Below are positions 10,163 to 24,100 of a stretch of DNA of 64,000 nucleotides, in pieces. The DNA is taken from assembly GCA_031216915.1 (NCBI GenBank), contig CM062292.1, positions 10,355,920 through 10,419,919 of the forward strand, in the 5' to 3' direction. The position numbers were made by a program, and so were the translations under genes. Position 1 is the stretch's first letter. The number at the start of each line of letters is the position of its first letter. The notes beneath the pieces were generated by a model. The model was not told the DNA's origin. It did no database searches and saw only the letters and a program-made list of their open reading frames with translations. The stretch comes from Pictodentalium vernedei. Lineage: Eukaryota; Mollusca; Scaphopoda; Dentaliida; Dentaliidae.

Positions 10163-10539
10163 AATGTGCTCGTACATCAGAGGAAGTACCCATAACACGT
10201 TTAATGGGGTGAACGTTAATAAAACTTTAGTGCCATGAATAATGGAATTTCTATAGTGCCTCACAAGCTCTGTTAATACCACCATATGTGAGACGTTGAT
10301 TCTGTTGTATGATATCTCGTGTTAACCAGTTATGTGCCACATGATTGGTTGATCGGTTTCATGTGTTTATTTACATTATTCTACTTTACCCGTTGAGTTC
10401 GAATCCAGTTGATAGTTAAATGTTTTCCTGACATTTTCATGTTATTAATTTCATTGTTTTATTTTGGATAGTAAAGTGTTAGTTATCTCTCCGTTCTTTA
10501 ATATGTTGTGGAGATGGTCTGGGTGTGATGTACTAAACC
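10163..10539. other. AT-rich 3' flank of the recombinase
   Basis: Nothing beyond a plausible 3' untranslated or element-end sequence is seen. No terminal repeat could be set, which fits Cryptons, because they lack inverted repeats. Confidence 0.4.
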
Positions 10540-10680
10540 CATTAATGCATTCCGTTTCGGGTACTATGCTCTCATAGTGTTGCTTCGGGAACCAAATAGT
10601 GCCCTCGCTATCGCTCGGGCACTATTGCATCCCTCAGCAACACTATGAGAGCATAGTGCCCTCAACGGAAGGCATTAATA
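10540..10680. repeat. Foldback element, 141 bp
   Basis: Nearly perfect palindrome. The arms include ATTAATGC...CTATGCTCTCATAGTGTTGC and its complement, and the centre is AGTGCCCTCGCTATCGCTCGGGCACT. It directly precedes the 71-bp array. Confidence 0.85.
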
Positions 10681-10683
10681 GGT

Positions 10684-11150
10684 AAATAGTATACCACCTC
10701 ACATAAGTATCCTACAATACCGAGAATGTACTTTATCCTCCGATAACTATCCTTTAATAGTATACCACCTCACATAAGTATCCTACAATACCGAGAATGT
10801 ACTTTATCCTCCGATAACTATCCTTTAATAGTATACCACCTCACATAAGTATCCTACAATACCGAGAATGTACTGTATCCTCCGATAACTATCCTTTAAT
10901 AGTATACCACCTCACATAAGTAACCTACAATACCGAGAATGTACTGTATCCTCTGATAACTATCCTTTAATTGTATACCACCTCACATAAATATCCCACA
11001 ATACCGAGAATGTACTGTATCCTCCGATAACTATCCTGTAATAGTATACTATCTCACATAAGTATTCAACAATACCGAGAATGTACTGTATCCTCCGATA
11101 ACTATCCTTTAATAGTATACCACCTCACATAAGTATCCTACAATACCGAG
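10684..11150 (+). repeat. 71-bp minisatellite, about 6.5 copies
   Basis: The unit contains TATACCACCTCACATAAG, CCTACAATACCGAGAATG and CCTCCGATAACTATCC. TATACC recurs every 71 bases from 10690. Copies are nearly identical apart from scattered substitutions. The array stops inside a unit at CCGAGATGG, a junction word that recurs at later array boundaries. Confidence 0.95.
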
Positions 11151-11235
11151 ATGGATCGAAGAGTCACACAATTAATTATTCCTAGGAACAAATGCACCCA
11201 TTTGGTGAAATCATCACCCACGTTTCTCGGCACCC

Positions 11236-12638
11236 CCAATTGCAGCACCCATATCTTAAAATCGATGGACGTCGGCACCCCAATGGCAACACACCTATAT
11301 CTTACAGCCGATTTGACGTCGGCGCCCCAATTGCAGCACCCAAATCTTAAAACCGATTGGACGTCGGCACCCCATTTGCAGCACCATACCTTATAATCGA
11401 TTGGACGTCGACACCCCAATTGCAACACCCATATCTTATAACCGATTGGACGTCGGCACCCCATTTGCAGCACCATACCTTATAACCGATTGGACGTCGG
11501 CACCCCAATTGCAACACCCATATCTTATAACCGATTGGACGTCGGCACCCCATTTGCAGCACCATACCTTATAACCGATTGGATGTCGGCACTCCAATTG
11601 CAACACCCATATCTGATAACCGATTGGACGTCGGCACCCCAATTGCAGCACCCATGTCTTAAAACCGATTGGGCGTCGGCACCACAATTGCAGCACCCAT
11701 ATCTTATAACCAATTGGACATAGGCACCCCAATTGCAGCACCCATATCTTAAAACCGGTTGGACGTCGGCACCCCAATTGCAGCACCCATGTCTTATAAC
11801 CAATTGGACGTCGGCACTCCAACTGCAACACCCATATCTAATAACCGATTGGACGTAGGCACCCCAATTACAGCACCCATATCTTAAAACCGATTGGACG
11901 TCGGCACCCCAATTGCAGCACCCATATCTTATAACCGATTGGACGTCGGCACCCCAGTTGCAACACCCATATGTAAGAACCGATTGGACGTCGGTACCCC
12001 AGTTGCAACACCCATATCTTAAAACCGATTTGAAGTCGGCACCCCAATTGCAGCATCCATATCTGACAACCGATTGGTCGTTGGCACCCAAATTGCAGCA
12101 CCCATATCGTAAAACCGATTGGATGTCTGCACCCCAATTGCAACACCCATGCCTGACAACCGATTGGACGTCGGCACACCAATTGCGGCACCCATATCTG
12201 ACAACCGATTGGAAGGTCGGCACCCCAATTTCAGCACCCATATCTTACAATCAATTGGATGCCGGCACCCCAATTGCAGCACCCATATCTTACAACCGAT
12301 TGGATGTCGGTACCCCAATTGCAGCACCCATATCTGACAATCGATTGGAGGTCGGCACCCCAATTGCAGCACCCTTATCTTACAACCGATTGGACGTTGG
12401 CACCCCAATTGCAGCACCCATATCTTAAAACCGATTGGACGTCGGCACCCCAAATGCAACACCCATATCTGACAACCGATTGGACGTCGCCACCCCAATT
12501 GCAGAACCCATATTTTACAACCGTTTGGATGTCGGTTCCCCAATTGCATCACCCATATCTGACAACCGATTGGACGTCGGCACCCCAATTGCAACACCCA
12601 TATCTGGCAACTGCTTGGATGTCGGCTCCCCTATTTCC
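11236..12638 (+). repeat. 45-bp minisatellite, array I, about 31 copies
   Basis: The unit reads ACCGATTGGACGTCGGCACC followed by CCAATTGCAGCACCCATATC. The period is 45 bases (for example 11401 to 11446). Because 45 is divisible by three, several frames stay open for long stretches and read as 15-residue repeats such as CCNWGADVQSVIRYG on the minus strand. Substitutions hit all codon positions and there is no start, splice or flanking coding context, so I treat the ORFs as by-products. Confidence 0.95.
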
Positions 12639-12654
12639 GAGATGACTCGAAGAG

Positions 12655-12842
12655 TCGCAAGATCAAGCAGTCTATATGTGACTACTAGTAGTAGTGGACA
12701 CCAAGATCAAATAGTCTATATGTGACTACTAGTAGTAGTGGACACCAAGATCAAATAGTCTATATGTGACTACTAGTAGTAGTGGACACCAAGATCAAAT
12801 AGTCTATATGTGACTACTAGTACAAATGTAGTAGTGGACACC
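12655..12842 (+). repeat. 44-bp minisatellite, array I, about 4 copies
   Basis: The unit contains CAAATAGTCTATATGTGACT then ACTAGTAGTAGTGGACACCA. The period is 44. The last copy has an insertion (TACAAATGTAGTAGTGG) and ends ACCAAGTATTTAAA. The unit holds the perfect palindrome CTACTAGTAG. Confidence 0.95.
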
Positions 12843-12854
12843 AAGTATTTAAAA

Positions 12855-13648
12855 CAACCGATTGGACGTCGGCACACCAATTGCGGCACCCATATCTTAA
12901 AACCGATTGGACGTCGGCACACCAATTGCGGCACCCATATCTTAAAACCGATTGGACGTCGGCACACCAATTGCGGCACCCATATCTTAAAACCGATTGG
13001 ACGTCGGCATCCCAATTGCAACACCCATATCTGACAACCGACTGGACGTCGGCACCCCAATTACAGCACCCATATTTTACAACCGTTTGGATGTCGGTTC
13101 CCCAATTGCAGCACCCATATCTGACAACCGAATGGACGTCGGCACCCCAATTGCAGCACCCATATCTTAAAACCGATTGGACGTCGGCACCCCAATTGCA
13201 ACACCCATATCTGACAACCGATTGGAAGGTCGGCACCCCAATTGCAGCACCCATATCTTACAATCAATTGGATGTCGGCACCCCAATTGCAGCACCCATA
13301 TCTTACAACCGATTGGATGTCGGTACCCCAATTGCAGCACCCATATCTGACAATCGATTGGAGGTCGGCACCCCAATTGCAGCACCCTTATCTTTCAACC
13401 GATTGGACGTTGGCACCCCAATTGCAGCACCCATATCTCAAAACCGATTGGACGTCGGCACCCCAATTGCAACACCCATATCTGACAACCGATTGGACGT
13501 CGGCACCCCAATTGCAGAACCCATATTTTACAACCGATTGGATGTCGGTTTCCCAATTGCATTACTCATATCTGACAACCGATTGGACGTCGGCACCCCA
13601 ATTGCAGCACCCATATCTGGCAACTGCTTGGATGTCGGCTCCCCTATT
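12855..13648 (+). repeat. 45-bp minisatellite, array II, about 18 copies
   Basis: Same unit as 11236-12638. Array II opens with three identical copies of an ACACCAATTGCGGC variant and then follows the order of variants of the last third of array I, so the arrays are related by duplication, not independent expansion. Confidence 0.95.
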
Positions 13649-13664
13649 TCCGAGATGACTCGAA

Positions 13665-14216
13665 GAGTCGCAAGATCAAGCAGTCTATATGTGACTACTA
13701 GTAGTAGTGGACACCAAGATCAAATAGTCTATATGTGACTACTAGTAGTAGTGGACACCAAGATCAAATAGTCTATATGTGACTACTAGTAGTAGTGGAC
13801 ACCAAGATCAAATAGTCTATATGTGACTACTAGTAGTAGTGGACACCAAGATCAAATAGTCTATATGTGACTACTAGTAGTAGTGGACACCAAGATCAAA
13901 TAGTCTATATGTGACTACTAGTAGTAGTGGACACCAAGATCAAATAGTCTATATGTGACTACTAGTAGTAGTGGACACCAAGATCAAATAGTCTATATGT
14001 GACTACTAGTAGTAGTGGACACCAAGATCAAATAGTCTATATGTGACTACTAGTAGTAGTGGACACCAAGATCAAATAGTCTATATGTGACTACTAGTAG
14101 TAGTGGACACCAAGATCAAATAGTCTATATGTGACTACTAGTAGTAGTGGACACCAAGATCAAGCAGTCTATATGTGACTACTAGTACAAATGTAGTAGT
14201 GGACACCAAGTATTTA
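13665..14216 (+). repeat. 44-bp minisatellite, array II, about 12 copies
   Basis: Same unit as 12655-12842, with almost no differences between copies, and the same closing variant (TACAAATGTAGTAGTGG then ACCAAGTATTTAAA). The higher copy number and homogeneity point to recent expansion. Confidence 0.95.
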
Positions 14217-14357
14217 AAGGTTATTACTTGGTTAGTTCCATATCGGCCGAGATATCAGCACGAGGTAACTTCATGTCAGCCTTATGCCGAAGGCTGATGT
14301 GAAGTTGCCGAGGGTTGATATATCGGTCGGTATAAAACTAACCACGTCATAACCTCT
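14217..14357. repeat. Foldback element, about 140 bp
   Basis: The arms AGGTTATTACTTGGTTAGT and ACTAACCACGTCATAACCT are inverted, with inner pairs ATATCGGCCGAGATATC / GATATATCGGTCGG and AACTTCATGTCAGCCT / AGGCTGATGTGAAGTT. It caps the right end of the 44-bp array. Confidence 0.85.
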
Positions 14358-14423
14358 TTATTTATTAACCCAAAACAAATAATTACAAATGTTTAACATT
14401 ATCGGAAGATTCCTCTTATCCTA

Positions 14424-14737
14424 CAGTTAAAACTAGAAGTTCTGTCATGAAATGCGCATAAATAGCACGTCGATCTGCGCATTAATCTCCGCGTTATGAC
14501 CATAGTAAGGGTATCAAATTATGTACATGTGCCCAGTGCACAAACAATGTTTCAGCCAATGGACCTCCGGGTAACCCGGAGGTCCATTGGCAGAAACATT
14601 GCCTGTGCTTGCTATGAGTAACCACGAGAACATGTCGTGCTTTGGATGCCATTCGATATGGCAATTGCGCGCAATTCCAACATGCAATTAAGCCTCGATA
14701 AGCGCACAGTTCATGACAGGACTTCTAGTTTTAACTG
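14424..14737 (+). mobile_element. MITE family C, 314 bp
   Basis: Terminal inverted repeats begin CAGTTAAAACTAGAAG and run about 28 bp to TCATGA. TA flanks both ends (14422-14423, 14738-14739). The centre carries the family-B hairpin (AATGGACCTCCGGGTAACCC and complement, AAACATTGC), although the terminal repeats differ from family B. No coding capacity is seen. Confidence 0.85.
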
Positions 14738-15189
14738 TAGTCCAGCTATCCGAACGTTTCGGCTGCCTCTCTGGGGAAGTTGCGACCTGGGGATAGCAGA
14801 ACGATCTCTTCTTCCACATCAACGAATCTCCACTTACGATCCTGAGTCTTAGTTTGCTAAGTTAACTTTTCTACACAGCTCTCTTCTTTCTTGTCTTCAT
14901 CATCTTAATTCTTACTTATTGGCATCATTAATTCCTCACCATACAAAAACTCATCTTCAGACTACTTCGGTACCCACATTAACGCCAATATTCCCCACTC
15001 CCTATGACGACGAATAACAGAGGACGAGTTCGTTGTAAAAAACTGATTGCGCCTTGTAACGACGCAGCGAGGACAACAATATTGGCGTGATTCATATTGG
15101 CCGAGATAGGTGTCATATCAGCCGAGTTTAATAATAGTAAATCTGGGGATGACAATTCTATCTGACAAATAAGATAGTGAGACGGAGTG
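14738..15189. other. Spacer with a weak inverted pair before the satellite
   Basis: ACGCCAATATT (14982-14992) is mirrored by AATATTGGCGT (15079-15089), so a decayed foldback element may lie here. No gene is supported. Confidence 0.4.
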
Positions 15190-18100
15190 ATAGTTACTGA
15201 GAGCCAATAACGGCATTGTTATTGATAGTTCGTGAGAACCAATCATGGCGTTGATAGTAATAGTTACTGAGGGCCAATCACGGCGTTGCTGTTGCTAGTC
15301 ACTCAGAGCCAATCACGGCGTTGATGGAGATAATTACGGAGAGCCAATCACGGCGTTGCAGTTGCTAGTCACTCAGAGCCAATCACGGCGTTGATAGTGA
15401 TATTTACTGAGAGCCAATCACGGCGTTGCTGTTGATAGTTACTCAGAGCCAATCACGGCATTGATAGCGATAGGTACTGAGAGCCAATCATGGCGTTGCT
15501 GTTGATAGTTACTCAGAGCCAATCACGGCATTGATAGTGATATTTACTGAGAGCCAATCACGGTGTTGCTGTTGATAGTGACTCAGAGCCAATCACGGCG
15601 TTGATAGCGATAGTTACTCAGAGCCAATCACGGCGTTCATAGTGATAGTTACTGAGAGCAATAACAGTGTTGATAGTGATAGTTACTGAGAGCAAAAACA
15701 GTGTTGATAGTGATAGTTACTGAGAGCAATAACGGCGTTGATAGTGATAGTTACTGAGAGCAATCACGGCGTTGATAGTGATAGTTACTGAGAGCAATAA
15801 CAGCGTTGATAGTGATAGTTACTGAGGGCAATAACTGCGTTGATAGTGATAGTTACTGAGAGCCAATCACGGCGTTGATGGCGATAGTTACTGAGAGCAA
15901 TAACAGCGTTGATAGTGATAGTTACTGAGAGCAATAACAGCGTTGATAGTGATAGTTACTGAGAGCCAATCACGGTGTTGATGGCGATAGTTACTGAGAG
16001 CCAATCACGGTGTTGATGGCGATAGTTACTGAGAGCCAATCACGGTGTTGATAGTGATAGTTACTGAGAGCCAATCACGGTGTTGATAGCGATAGTTACT
16101 GAGAGCAATAACGGCGTTGATAGGGATAGTTACTGAGAGCCAATAACGGAGTTGATAGTGATAGTTACTGAGAGCAATCACGGAGTTGATAGTGATAGTT
16201 GCTCAGAGCCAGTCACGGCGTTGATAGCGATAGTTACTGATGGCAATAACGGCGTTGATAGTGATAGTTACTGAGAGCAATAACGGAGTCGATAGTGAAA
16301 GTTACTGAGAGCCAATCACGGGGTTGATAGCGATAGTTACTGGTGGCAACAACGGCGTTGATAGTGATAGTTACTGAGGGCAATAACGGCTTTGATAGTG
16401 ATAGTTACTGAGAGCAATAACGGCGTTGATAGTGATAGTTACTGAGAGCCAATCAGGGCGTTGATAGCGATAGTTACGGATGGCAATAACGGCGTTGATA
16501 GTGATAGTTACTGAGAGCAATAACGGCGTTGATAGTGATAGTTACTGAGAGCCAATCACGGCGTTGATGGCGATAGTTACTGAGAGCCAATAACGGAGTT
16601 GATAGTGATAGTTACTGAGAGCAATAACGGCGTTGATAGTGATAGTTACTGAGAGCAATAACGGCGTTGATAGTGATAGTTACTGAGAGCCAATCACGGT
16701 GTTGATGGCGATAGCTACTGAGAGCCAATCACGGTGTTGATGGCGATAGTTACTGAGGGCAATAACGGCGTTGATAGTGATAGTTACTGAGAGCAATAAC
16801 AGCGTTGATAGTGATAGTTACTGAGAGCAATAACAGCGTTGATAGTGATAGTTACTGAGAGCCAATCGCGGTGTTGATGGCGATAGTTACTGAGAGCCAA
16901 TCACGGTGTTGATGGCGATAGCTACTGAGAGCCAATCACGGTGTTGATAGTGATAGTTACTGAGAGCCAATCACGGTGTTGATAGCGATAGTTACTGAGA
17001 GCAATAACGGCGTTGATAGGGATAGTTACTGAGAGCCAATAACGGAGTTGATAGTGATAGTTACTGAGAGCAATCACGGAGTTGATAGTGATAGTTGCTC
17101 AGAGCCAGCCACGGCGTTGATAGCGATAGTTACTGATGGCAATAACGGCATTGATAGTGATAGTTACTGAGTGCAATAACGGAGTCGATAGTGATAGTTA
17201 CTGAGAGCCAATCACGGCGTTGATAGCGGTAGTTACTGATGGCAATAACGGCGTTGATAGTGATAGTTACTGAGAGCAATAACGGCGTTGATAGTGATTG
17301 TTACTGAGAGCCAATCACGGCGTTGATGGCGATAGTTACTGAGAGCCAATAACGGAGTTGATAGTGATAGTTACTGAGAGCAATAACGGCGTTGATAGTG
17401 ATAGTTACTGAGAGCAATAACGGCGTTGATAGTGATAGTTGCTCAGAGCCAGTCACGGCGTTGATAGCGATAGTTACTGATGGCAATAACGGCGTTGATA
17501 GCGATAGTTACTGAGGGCAATAACGGCGTTGATAGTGATAGTTACTGAGAGCAATAACGGCGTTGATAGTGATAGTTACTGAGAGCAATAACGGCGTTGA
17601 TACTGATAGTTGCTCAGAGCCAGTCACGGCGTTGATAGTGATAGATACTGAGGGCTATAACAGCGTTGATAGTGATAGTTACTGAGGGCTATAACGGCGT
17701 TGATAGTGATAGTTACTGAGGGCAATAACGGCATTGATAGTGATAGATACTGGAAGCCAATCACGGCATTGATAGTGATAGCTTCTGAGAGCCAATCACG
17801 GCTTTGATAGTGATAGTCACTGCGAGTAAATCACCGTTTTGATAGTGATAGTCACTGGGAACCAATAACTGCATTGATAGTGATAGACACTGAGAGCCCT
17901 TCTCGACATTGACAGACACTGAGAGCCATTCACGGCTTTGATATTGATAGTTACTGAGGGCAATCACGGCGTTGATAATGATTGGTACTGAGAGCAATAA
18001 AGGCGTTGATAGCGATAGTTACTCGGAGCCAATCACGGACGGCGTTGATGCTGATAGTTACTGAGTGCAATAACGACGTTGGGATTAATAGTTACTGAGA

Positions 18101-21100
18101 GCCAATAACGGCGTTGATAGTGATCGTTGCTGAGAAACAATCATTGAGTCGATAGTGATAGATACTGAGAGCCAATCACGGCGTTGATAGCGATAGTTAC
18201 TGAGAGCCAATCACGGCGTTGATATTGATCGTTCCTAAGAAACAATCACACGGCGTTGATAGTGATAGATACTGAGAGCCAATCACGGCAGTGATAGTGA
18301 TAGATACTGAGAGCTAATCACGGCTTTGATAGTGATAGTTTCTGAGAGCAATAACAGCGTTGATAGTGATAGTTAATAAGATCCAATCGCGGCATTGATA
18401 GCGATAGTTACTGAGAGCAGTAATGGCGTTGACAGTGATAGTTATTGAGAGCCAATCACGGCGTTGATAGTGATAGTTACTGAGAGCGAATCACGGCGTT
18501 GATAGTGATAGTTACTGAGAGCCAATCACGGCGTTGATAGTGATAGTTACTGAGAGCCAATAACGGCGTCGATAGTGATAGTTACTGAAAGCAATAACGG
18601 AGTTGATAGTGATAGTTACTGAGAGCCAATAACGGCGTCGATAGTGACAGTTACTGAAAGCAATAACAGCATTGGTAGTGATAGTTACTGAGAGCCAATC
18701 ACGGCGTTGATAGTGATAGCTACTGAGAGCCAATCACGGCGTTGATAGTGATAGTTACTGAGAGCAATAACGGCGTCGATAGTGACAGTTACTGAAAGCA
18801 ATAACAGTATTGGTAGTGATAGTTACTGAGAGCCAATCACGGCGTTGATAGTGATAGTTACTGAGAGCCAATCACGGCGTTGATAGTGATAGTTACTGAG
18901 AGCCAATCTCGGCGTTGATAGTGATAGTTACTGAGAGCCAATAACGGCGTCGATAGGGATAGTTACTGAAAGCAATAACGGCGTTGATAGTGATAGTTAC
19001 TAAGAGCCAATCATGGCGTTGATAGTGATAGTTACTGAGAGCCAATCACGGCGTTGATAGTGATAGTTACTGGGAGCCAATCACGGCGTTGATAGTGATA
19101 GTTACTGAGAGCCAATCGCGGCGTTGATAGAGATAGTTACTGAGAGCCAATCACGGCGTTGATAGTGATAGTTACTAAGAACCAATAACGGCGTTGATAG
19201 TGATAGTTACTAAGAGCCAATCACGGCGTTGAAAGTGATAGTTACTGAGAGCCAATCACGGCGTTGATAGAGATAGTTATTGAGAGCCAATCACGGCGTT
19301 GATAGTGATAGTTACTAAGAACCAATAACGGCGTCGATAGTGATAGTTACTAGGAGCCAATCACGGCGTTGATAGTGATAGTTACTAAGAGCCAATCACG
19401 GCATTGATAGTGATAGTTACTGAGAGCAATAACGGCGTCGATAGTGATGGTTACTAAGAACCAATAACGGCGTCGATAGTGATAGTTACTGAGAGCCAAT
19501 CACGGCGTTGATAGTGATAGTTACTGAGAGCCAATCACGGCGTTGATAGTGAAAGTTACTGAGAGCAATAACGGCGTCGATAGTGATAGTTACGAAGAGC
19601 CAATCATGGCGTTGATAGTGATAGTTATTGAGAGCCAATCGCGGCGTTGATAGTGATAGTTACTGAGAGCAATAACGGCGTTGATAGTGATAGTTACGAA
19701 GTGCCAATCATGGCGTTGATAGTGATAGTTATTGAGAGCCAATAACGGCGTTGATAGTGATAGTTACTGAGAGCAATAACAGCGTTGATAGTGATAGCTA
19801 CGAAGAGCCAATCATGGCGTTGATAGTGATAGGTATTGAGAGCCAATAACGGCGTTGATAGTGATAGTTACTGAGAGCAATAACGGCGTCGATAGTGATA
19901 GTTACGAAGAGCCAATCATGGCGTTGATAGTGATAGTTATTGAGAGCCAATCACGGCGTTGATAGTGATAGTTACTGAGAGCAATAACGGCGTCGATAGT
20001 GATAGTTACGAAGAGCCAATCATGGCGTTGATAGTGATAGTTATTGAGAGCCAATAACGGCCTTGATAGTGATAGTTACTGAGAGAAATAACGGCGTTGA
20101 TAGTGATAGTTACTGGGAACCAATCACGGCGTTGATAGTGATAGTTACTGAGAGCCAATCACGGCGTTGATAGTGATAGTTACTAAGAGCCAATTACGGC
20201 GTCGATAGTGATAGTTACTGAGAAAAAATCACGGCGTTGATAGCGATAGTTACTGAGAGCCAGTCACGGCGTTGATAGTTACAGTTACTGAGAGGCAATC
20301 GCGGCGTTGAAATTGATAGTTACTAAGAGCCAATCGCGGCGTTGATAGTGATAGTTTCTGAGAGCAATAACAGCGTTGATAGCGACAGTTGCTGAGAGCC
20401 AATCACGGCGTTGATAGTGATAGTTGCTTAGAGCCAATTACGGCGTTGATAGTGATCGTTACTGAGAGCAATAACGGCGTTGATAGCGATAGTTACTGAG
20501 AGCCAATAACGGCGTTGATAGTGATAGTTACTGAGAGGCAATCGCGGCGTTGATAGTGATAGTTACTGAGAGCCAATAACGGCGTTGATAGTGATAGTTA
20601 CTGAGAGCAATAACGGCGTTGATAGTGATAGTTACTGAGAGGCAATCAGGGCCTTGATAGTGATAGTTACTGAGAGCAACAACGGCGTTGAAAGTGATAG
20701 TTACTGAGAGCAAAAACGGCGTTGATAGCGATAGTTACTGAGAGCAATAACGGCGTTGATAGTGATAGTTGCTCAGAGCCAGTCACGGCGTTGATAGCGA
20801 TAGTTACTGATGGCAATAACGGCGTTGATAGCGATAGTTACTGAGGGCAATAACGGCGTTGATAGTGATAGTTACTGAGAGCAATAACGGCGTTGATAGT
20901 GATAGTTACTGAGAGCAATAACGGCGTTGATAGTGATAGTTGCTCAGAGCCAGTCACGGCGTTGATAGTGATAGATACTGAGGGCTATAACAGCGTTGAT
21001 AGTGATAGTTACTGAGGGCTATAACGGCGTTGATAGTGACAGTTACTGAGGGCAATAACGGCATTGATAGTGATAGATACTGGAAGCCAATCACGGCATT

Positions 21101-24100
21101 GATAGTGATAGATTCTGAGAGCCAATCACGGCTTTGATAGTGATAGTCACTGGGAACCAATGACTGCATTGATAGTAATAGACACTGAGAGCCCTTCTCG
21201 ACATTGACAGATACTGAGAGCCATTCACGGCTTTGATATTGATAGTTACTGAGGGCAATCACGGTGTTGATAATGATTGGTACTGAGAGCAATAAAGGCG
21301 TTGATAGCGATAGTTACTCGGAGCCAATCACGGACGGCGTTGATGCTGATAGTTACTGAGTGCAATAACGACGTTGGGATTAATAGTTACTGAGAGCCAA
21401 TAACGGCGTTGATAGTGATCGTTGCTGAGAAACAATCATTGAATCGATAGTGATAGATACTGAGAGCCAATCACGGCGTTGATAGCGATAGTTACTGAGA
21501 GCCAATCACGGCGTTGATATTGATCGTTCCTAAGAAACAATCACACGGCGTTGATAGTGATAGATACTGAGAGCCAGTCACGGCAGTGATAGTGATAGAT
21601 ACTGAGAGCTAATCACGGATTTGATAGTGATAGTTTCTGAGAGCAATAACAGCGTTGATAGTGATAGTTAATAAGATACAATCGCGGCATTGATAGCGAT
21701 AGTTACTGAGAGCAGTAATGGCGTTGATAGTGACAGTTACTGAAAGCAATAACGGTGTTGACAGTGATAGTTATTGAGAGCCAAACACGGCGTTGATAGT
21801 GATAGTTACTGAGAGCCAATCACGGCGTTGATAGTGATAGTTACTAAGAGCCAATCATGGCGTTGACAGCGATACTTACTGAGAGCCAATCACGGCGTTG
21901 ATAGTGATAGTTACTGGGAGCCAACCACGGCGTTGATAGCGATAGTTACTGAGAGCCAATCACGGCGTTGGTAGAGATAGTTACTGAGAGCCAATCACGG
22001 CGTTGATAGTGATAGTTACTAAGAACCAATAACGGCGTTGATAGTTATAGTTACTAAGAGCGAATCACGGCGTTGATAGTGATACTTACTGAGAGCCAAT
22101 CACGGCGTTGATAGAGATAGTTACTGAGAGCCAATCACGGCGTTGATAGTGATAGTTACTAAGAACCAATAACGGCGTCGATAGTGATAGTTACTAGGAG
22201 CCAATCACGGCGTTGATAGTGATAGTTACTAAGAGCCAATCACGGCATTGATAGTGATAGTTACTGAGAGCAATAACGGCGTCGATAGTGATGGTTACTA
22301 AGAACCAATAACGGCGTCGATAGTGATAGTTACTGAGAGCCAATCAGGGCGTTGATTGTGATAGTTACTGAGAGCCAATCACGGCGTTGATAGTGAAAGT
22401 TACTAAGAGCAATAACGGCGTAGATAGTGATAGTTACGAAGAGCCAATCATGGCGTTGATAGTGATAGTTATTGAGAGCCAATCACGGCGTTGATAGTGA
22501 TAGTTACTGAGAGCAATAACGGCGTTGATAGTGATAGTTATGAAGAGCCAATCATGGCGTTGATAGTGATAGTTATTGAGAGCCAATAACGGCGTTGATG
22601 GTGATAGTTACTGAGAGCAATAACGGCGTTGATAGTGATAGTTACGAAGAGCCAATCATGGCGTTGATAGTGATAGTTATTGAGAGCCAATAACAGCGTT
22701 GATAGTGATAGTTACTGAGAGCAATAACGGCGTCGATAGTGATAGATACGAAGAGCCAATCATGGCGTTGATAGTGATAGTTATTGAGAGCCAATCACGG
22801 CGTTGATAGTGATAGTTACTGAGAGCAATAACGGCGTCGATAGTGATAGTTACGAAGAGCCAATCATGGCGTTGATAGTGATAGTTATTGAGAGCCAATA
22901 ACGGCCTTGATAGTGATAGTTACTGAGAGAAATAACGGCGTTGATAGTGATAGTTACTGGGAACCAATCACGGCGTTGATAGTGATAGTTACCGAGAACG
23001 AATCACGGCGTTGAGAGTGATAGTTACTAAGAGCCAATTACGGCGTCGATAGTGATAGTTACTGGGAAAAAATCACGGCGTTGATAGCGATTGTTACTGA
23101 GAGCCAGTCACGGCGTTGATAGTTACAGTTACTGAGAGGCAATCGCGGCGTTGAAATTGATAGTTACTAAGAGCCAATCGAGGCGTTGATAGTGATAGTT
23201 TCTGAGAGCAATAACAGCGTTGATAGCGATAGTTGCTGAGAGCCAATCACGGCGTTGATAGTGGTAGTTGCTTAGAGCCAATTACGGCGTTGATAGTGAT
23301 AGTTACTGAGAGCAATAACGGCGTTGATAGTGATAGTTACTAAGAGCCAATCATGGCGTTGATAGTGATAGTTACTGAGAGCCAATCACGGCGTTGATAG
23401 TGATAGTTACTGGGAGCCAATCACGGCGTTGATAGTGATAGTTACTGAGAGCCAATTACGGCGTTGATAGAGATAGTTACTGAGAGCCAATCACGGCGTT
23501 GATAGTGATAGTTACTAAGAACCAATAACGGCGTTGATAGTTATAGTTACTAAGAACCAATCACGGCGTTGATAGTGATAGTTACTGAGAGCCAATCACG
23601 GCGTTGATAGAGATAGTTACTGAGAGCCAATCACGGCGTTGATAGTGATAGTTACTAAGAACCAATAACGGCGTCGATAGTGATAGTTACTAGGAGCCAT
23701 TCACGGCGTTGATAGTGATAGTTACTAAGAGCCAATCACGGCATTGATAGTGATAGTTACTGAGAGCAATAACGGCGACGATAGTGATGGTTACTAAGAA
23801 CCAATAACGGCGTCGATAGTGATAGTTACTGAGAGCCAATCACGGCGTTGATAGTGAAAGTTACTGAGAGCAATAACGGCGTCGATAGTTATAGTTACGA
23901 AGAGCCAATCATGGCGTTGATAGTGATAGTTATTGAGAGCCAATAACGGCCTTGATAGTGATAGTTACTGAGAGAAATAACGGCGCTGATAGTCATAGTT
24001 ACTGGGAACCAATCACGGCGTTGATAGTGATAGTTACTGAGAGCCAATCACGGCGTTGATAGTGATAGTTACTAAGAGCCGATAGCGATAGTTAATGAGA

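Noticed and set aside
11138-13738. Long open frames in the 45-bp arrays (up to 285 codons), which look like a 15-residue repeat protein.
   Set aside because: The period is divisible by three, so frames stay open automatically; several frames on both strands are open together, and no start, splice or flanking coding context exists.
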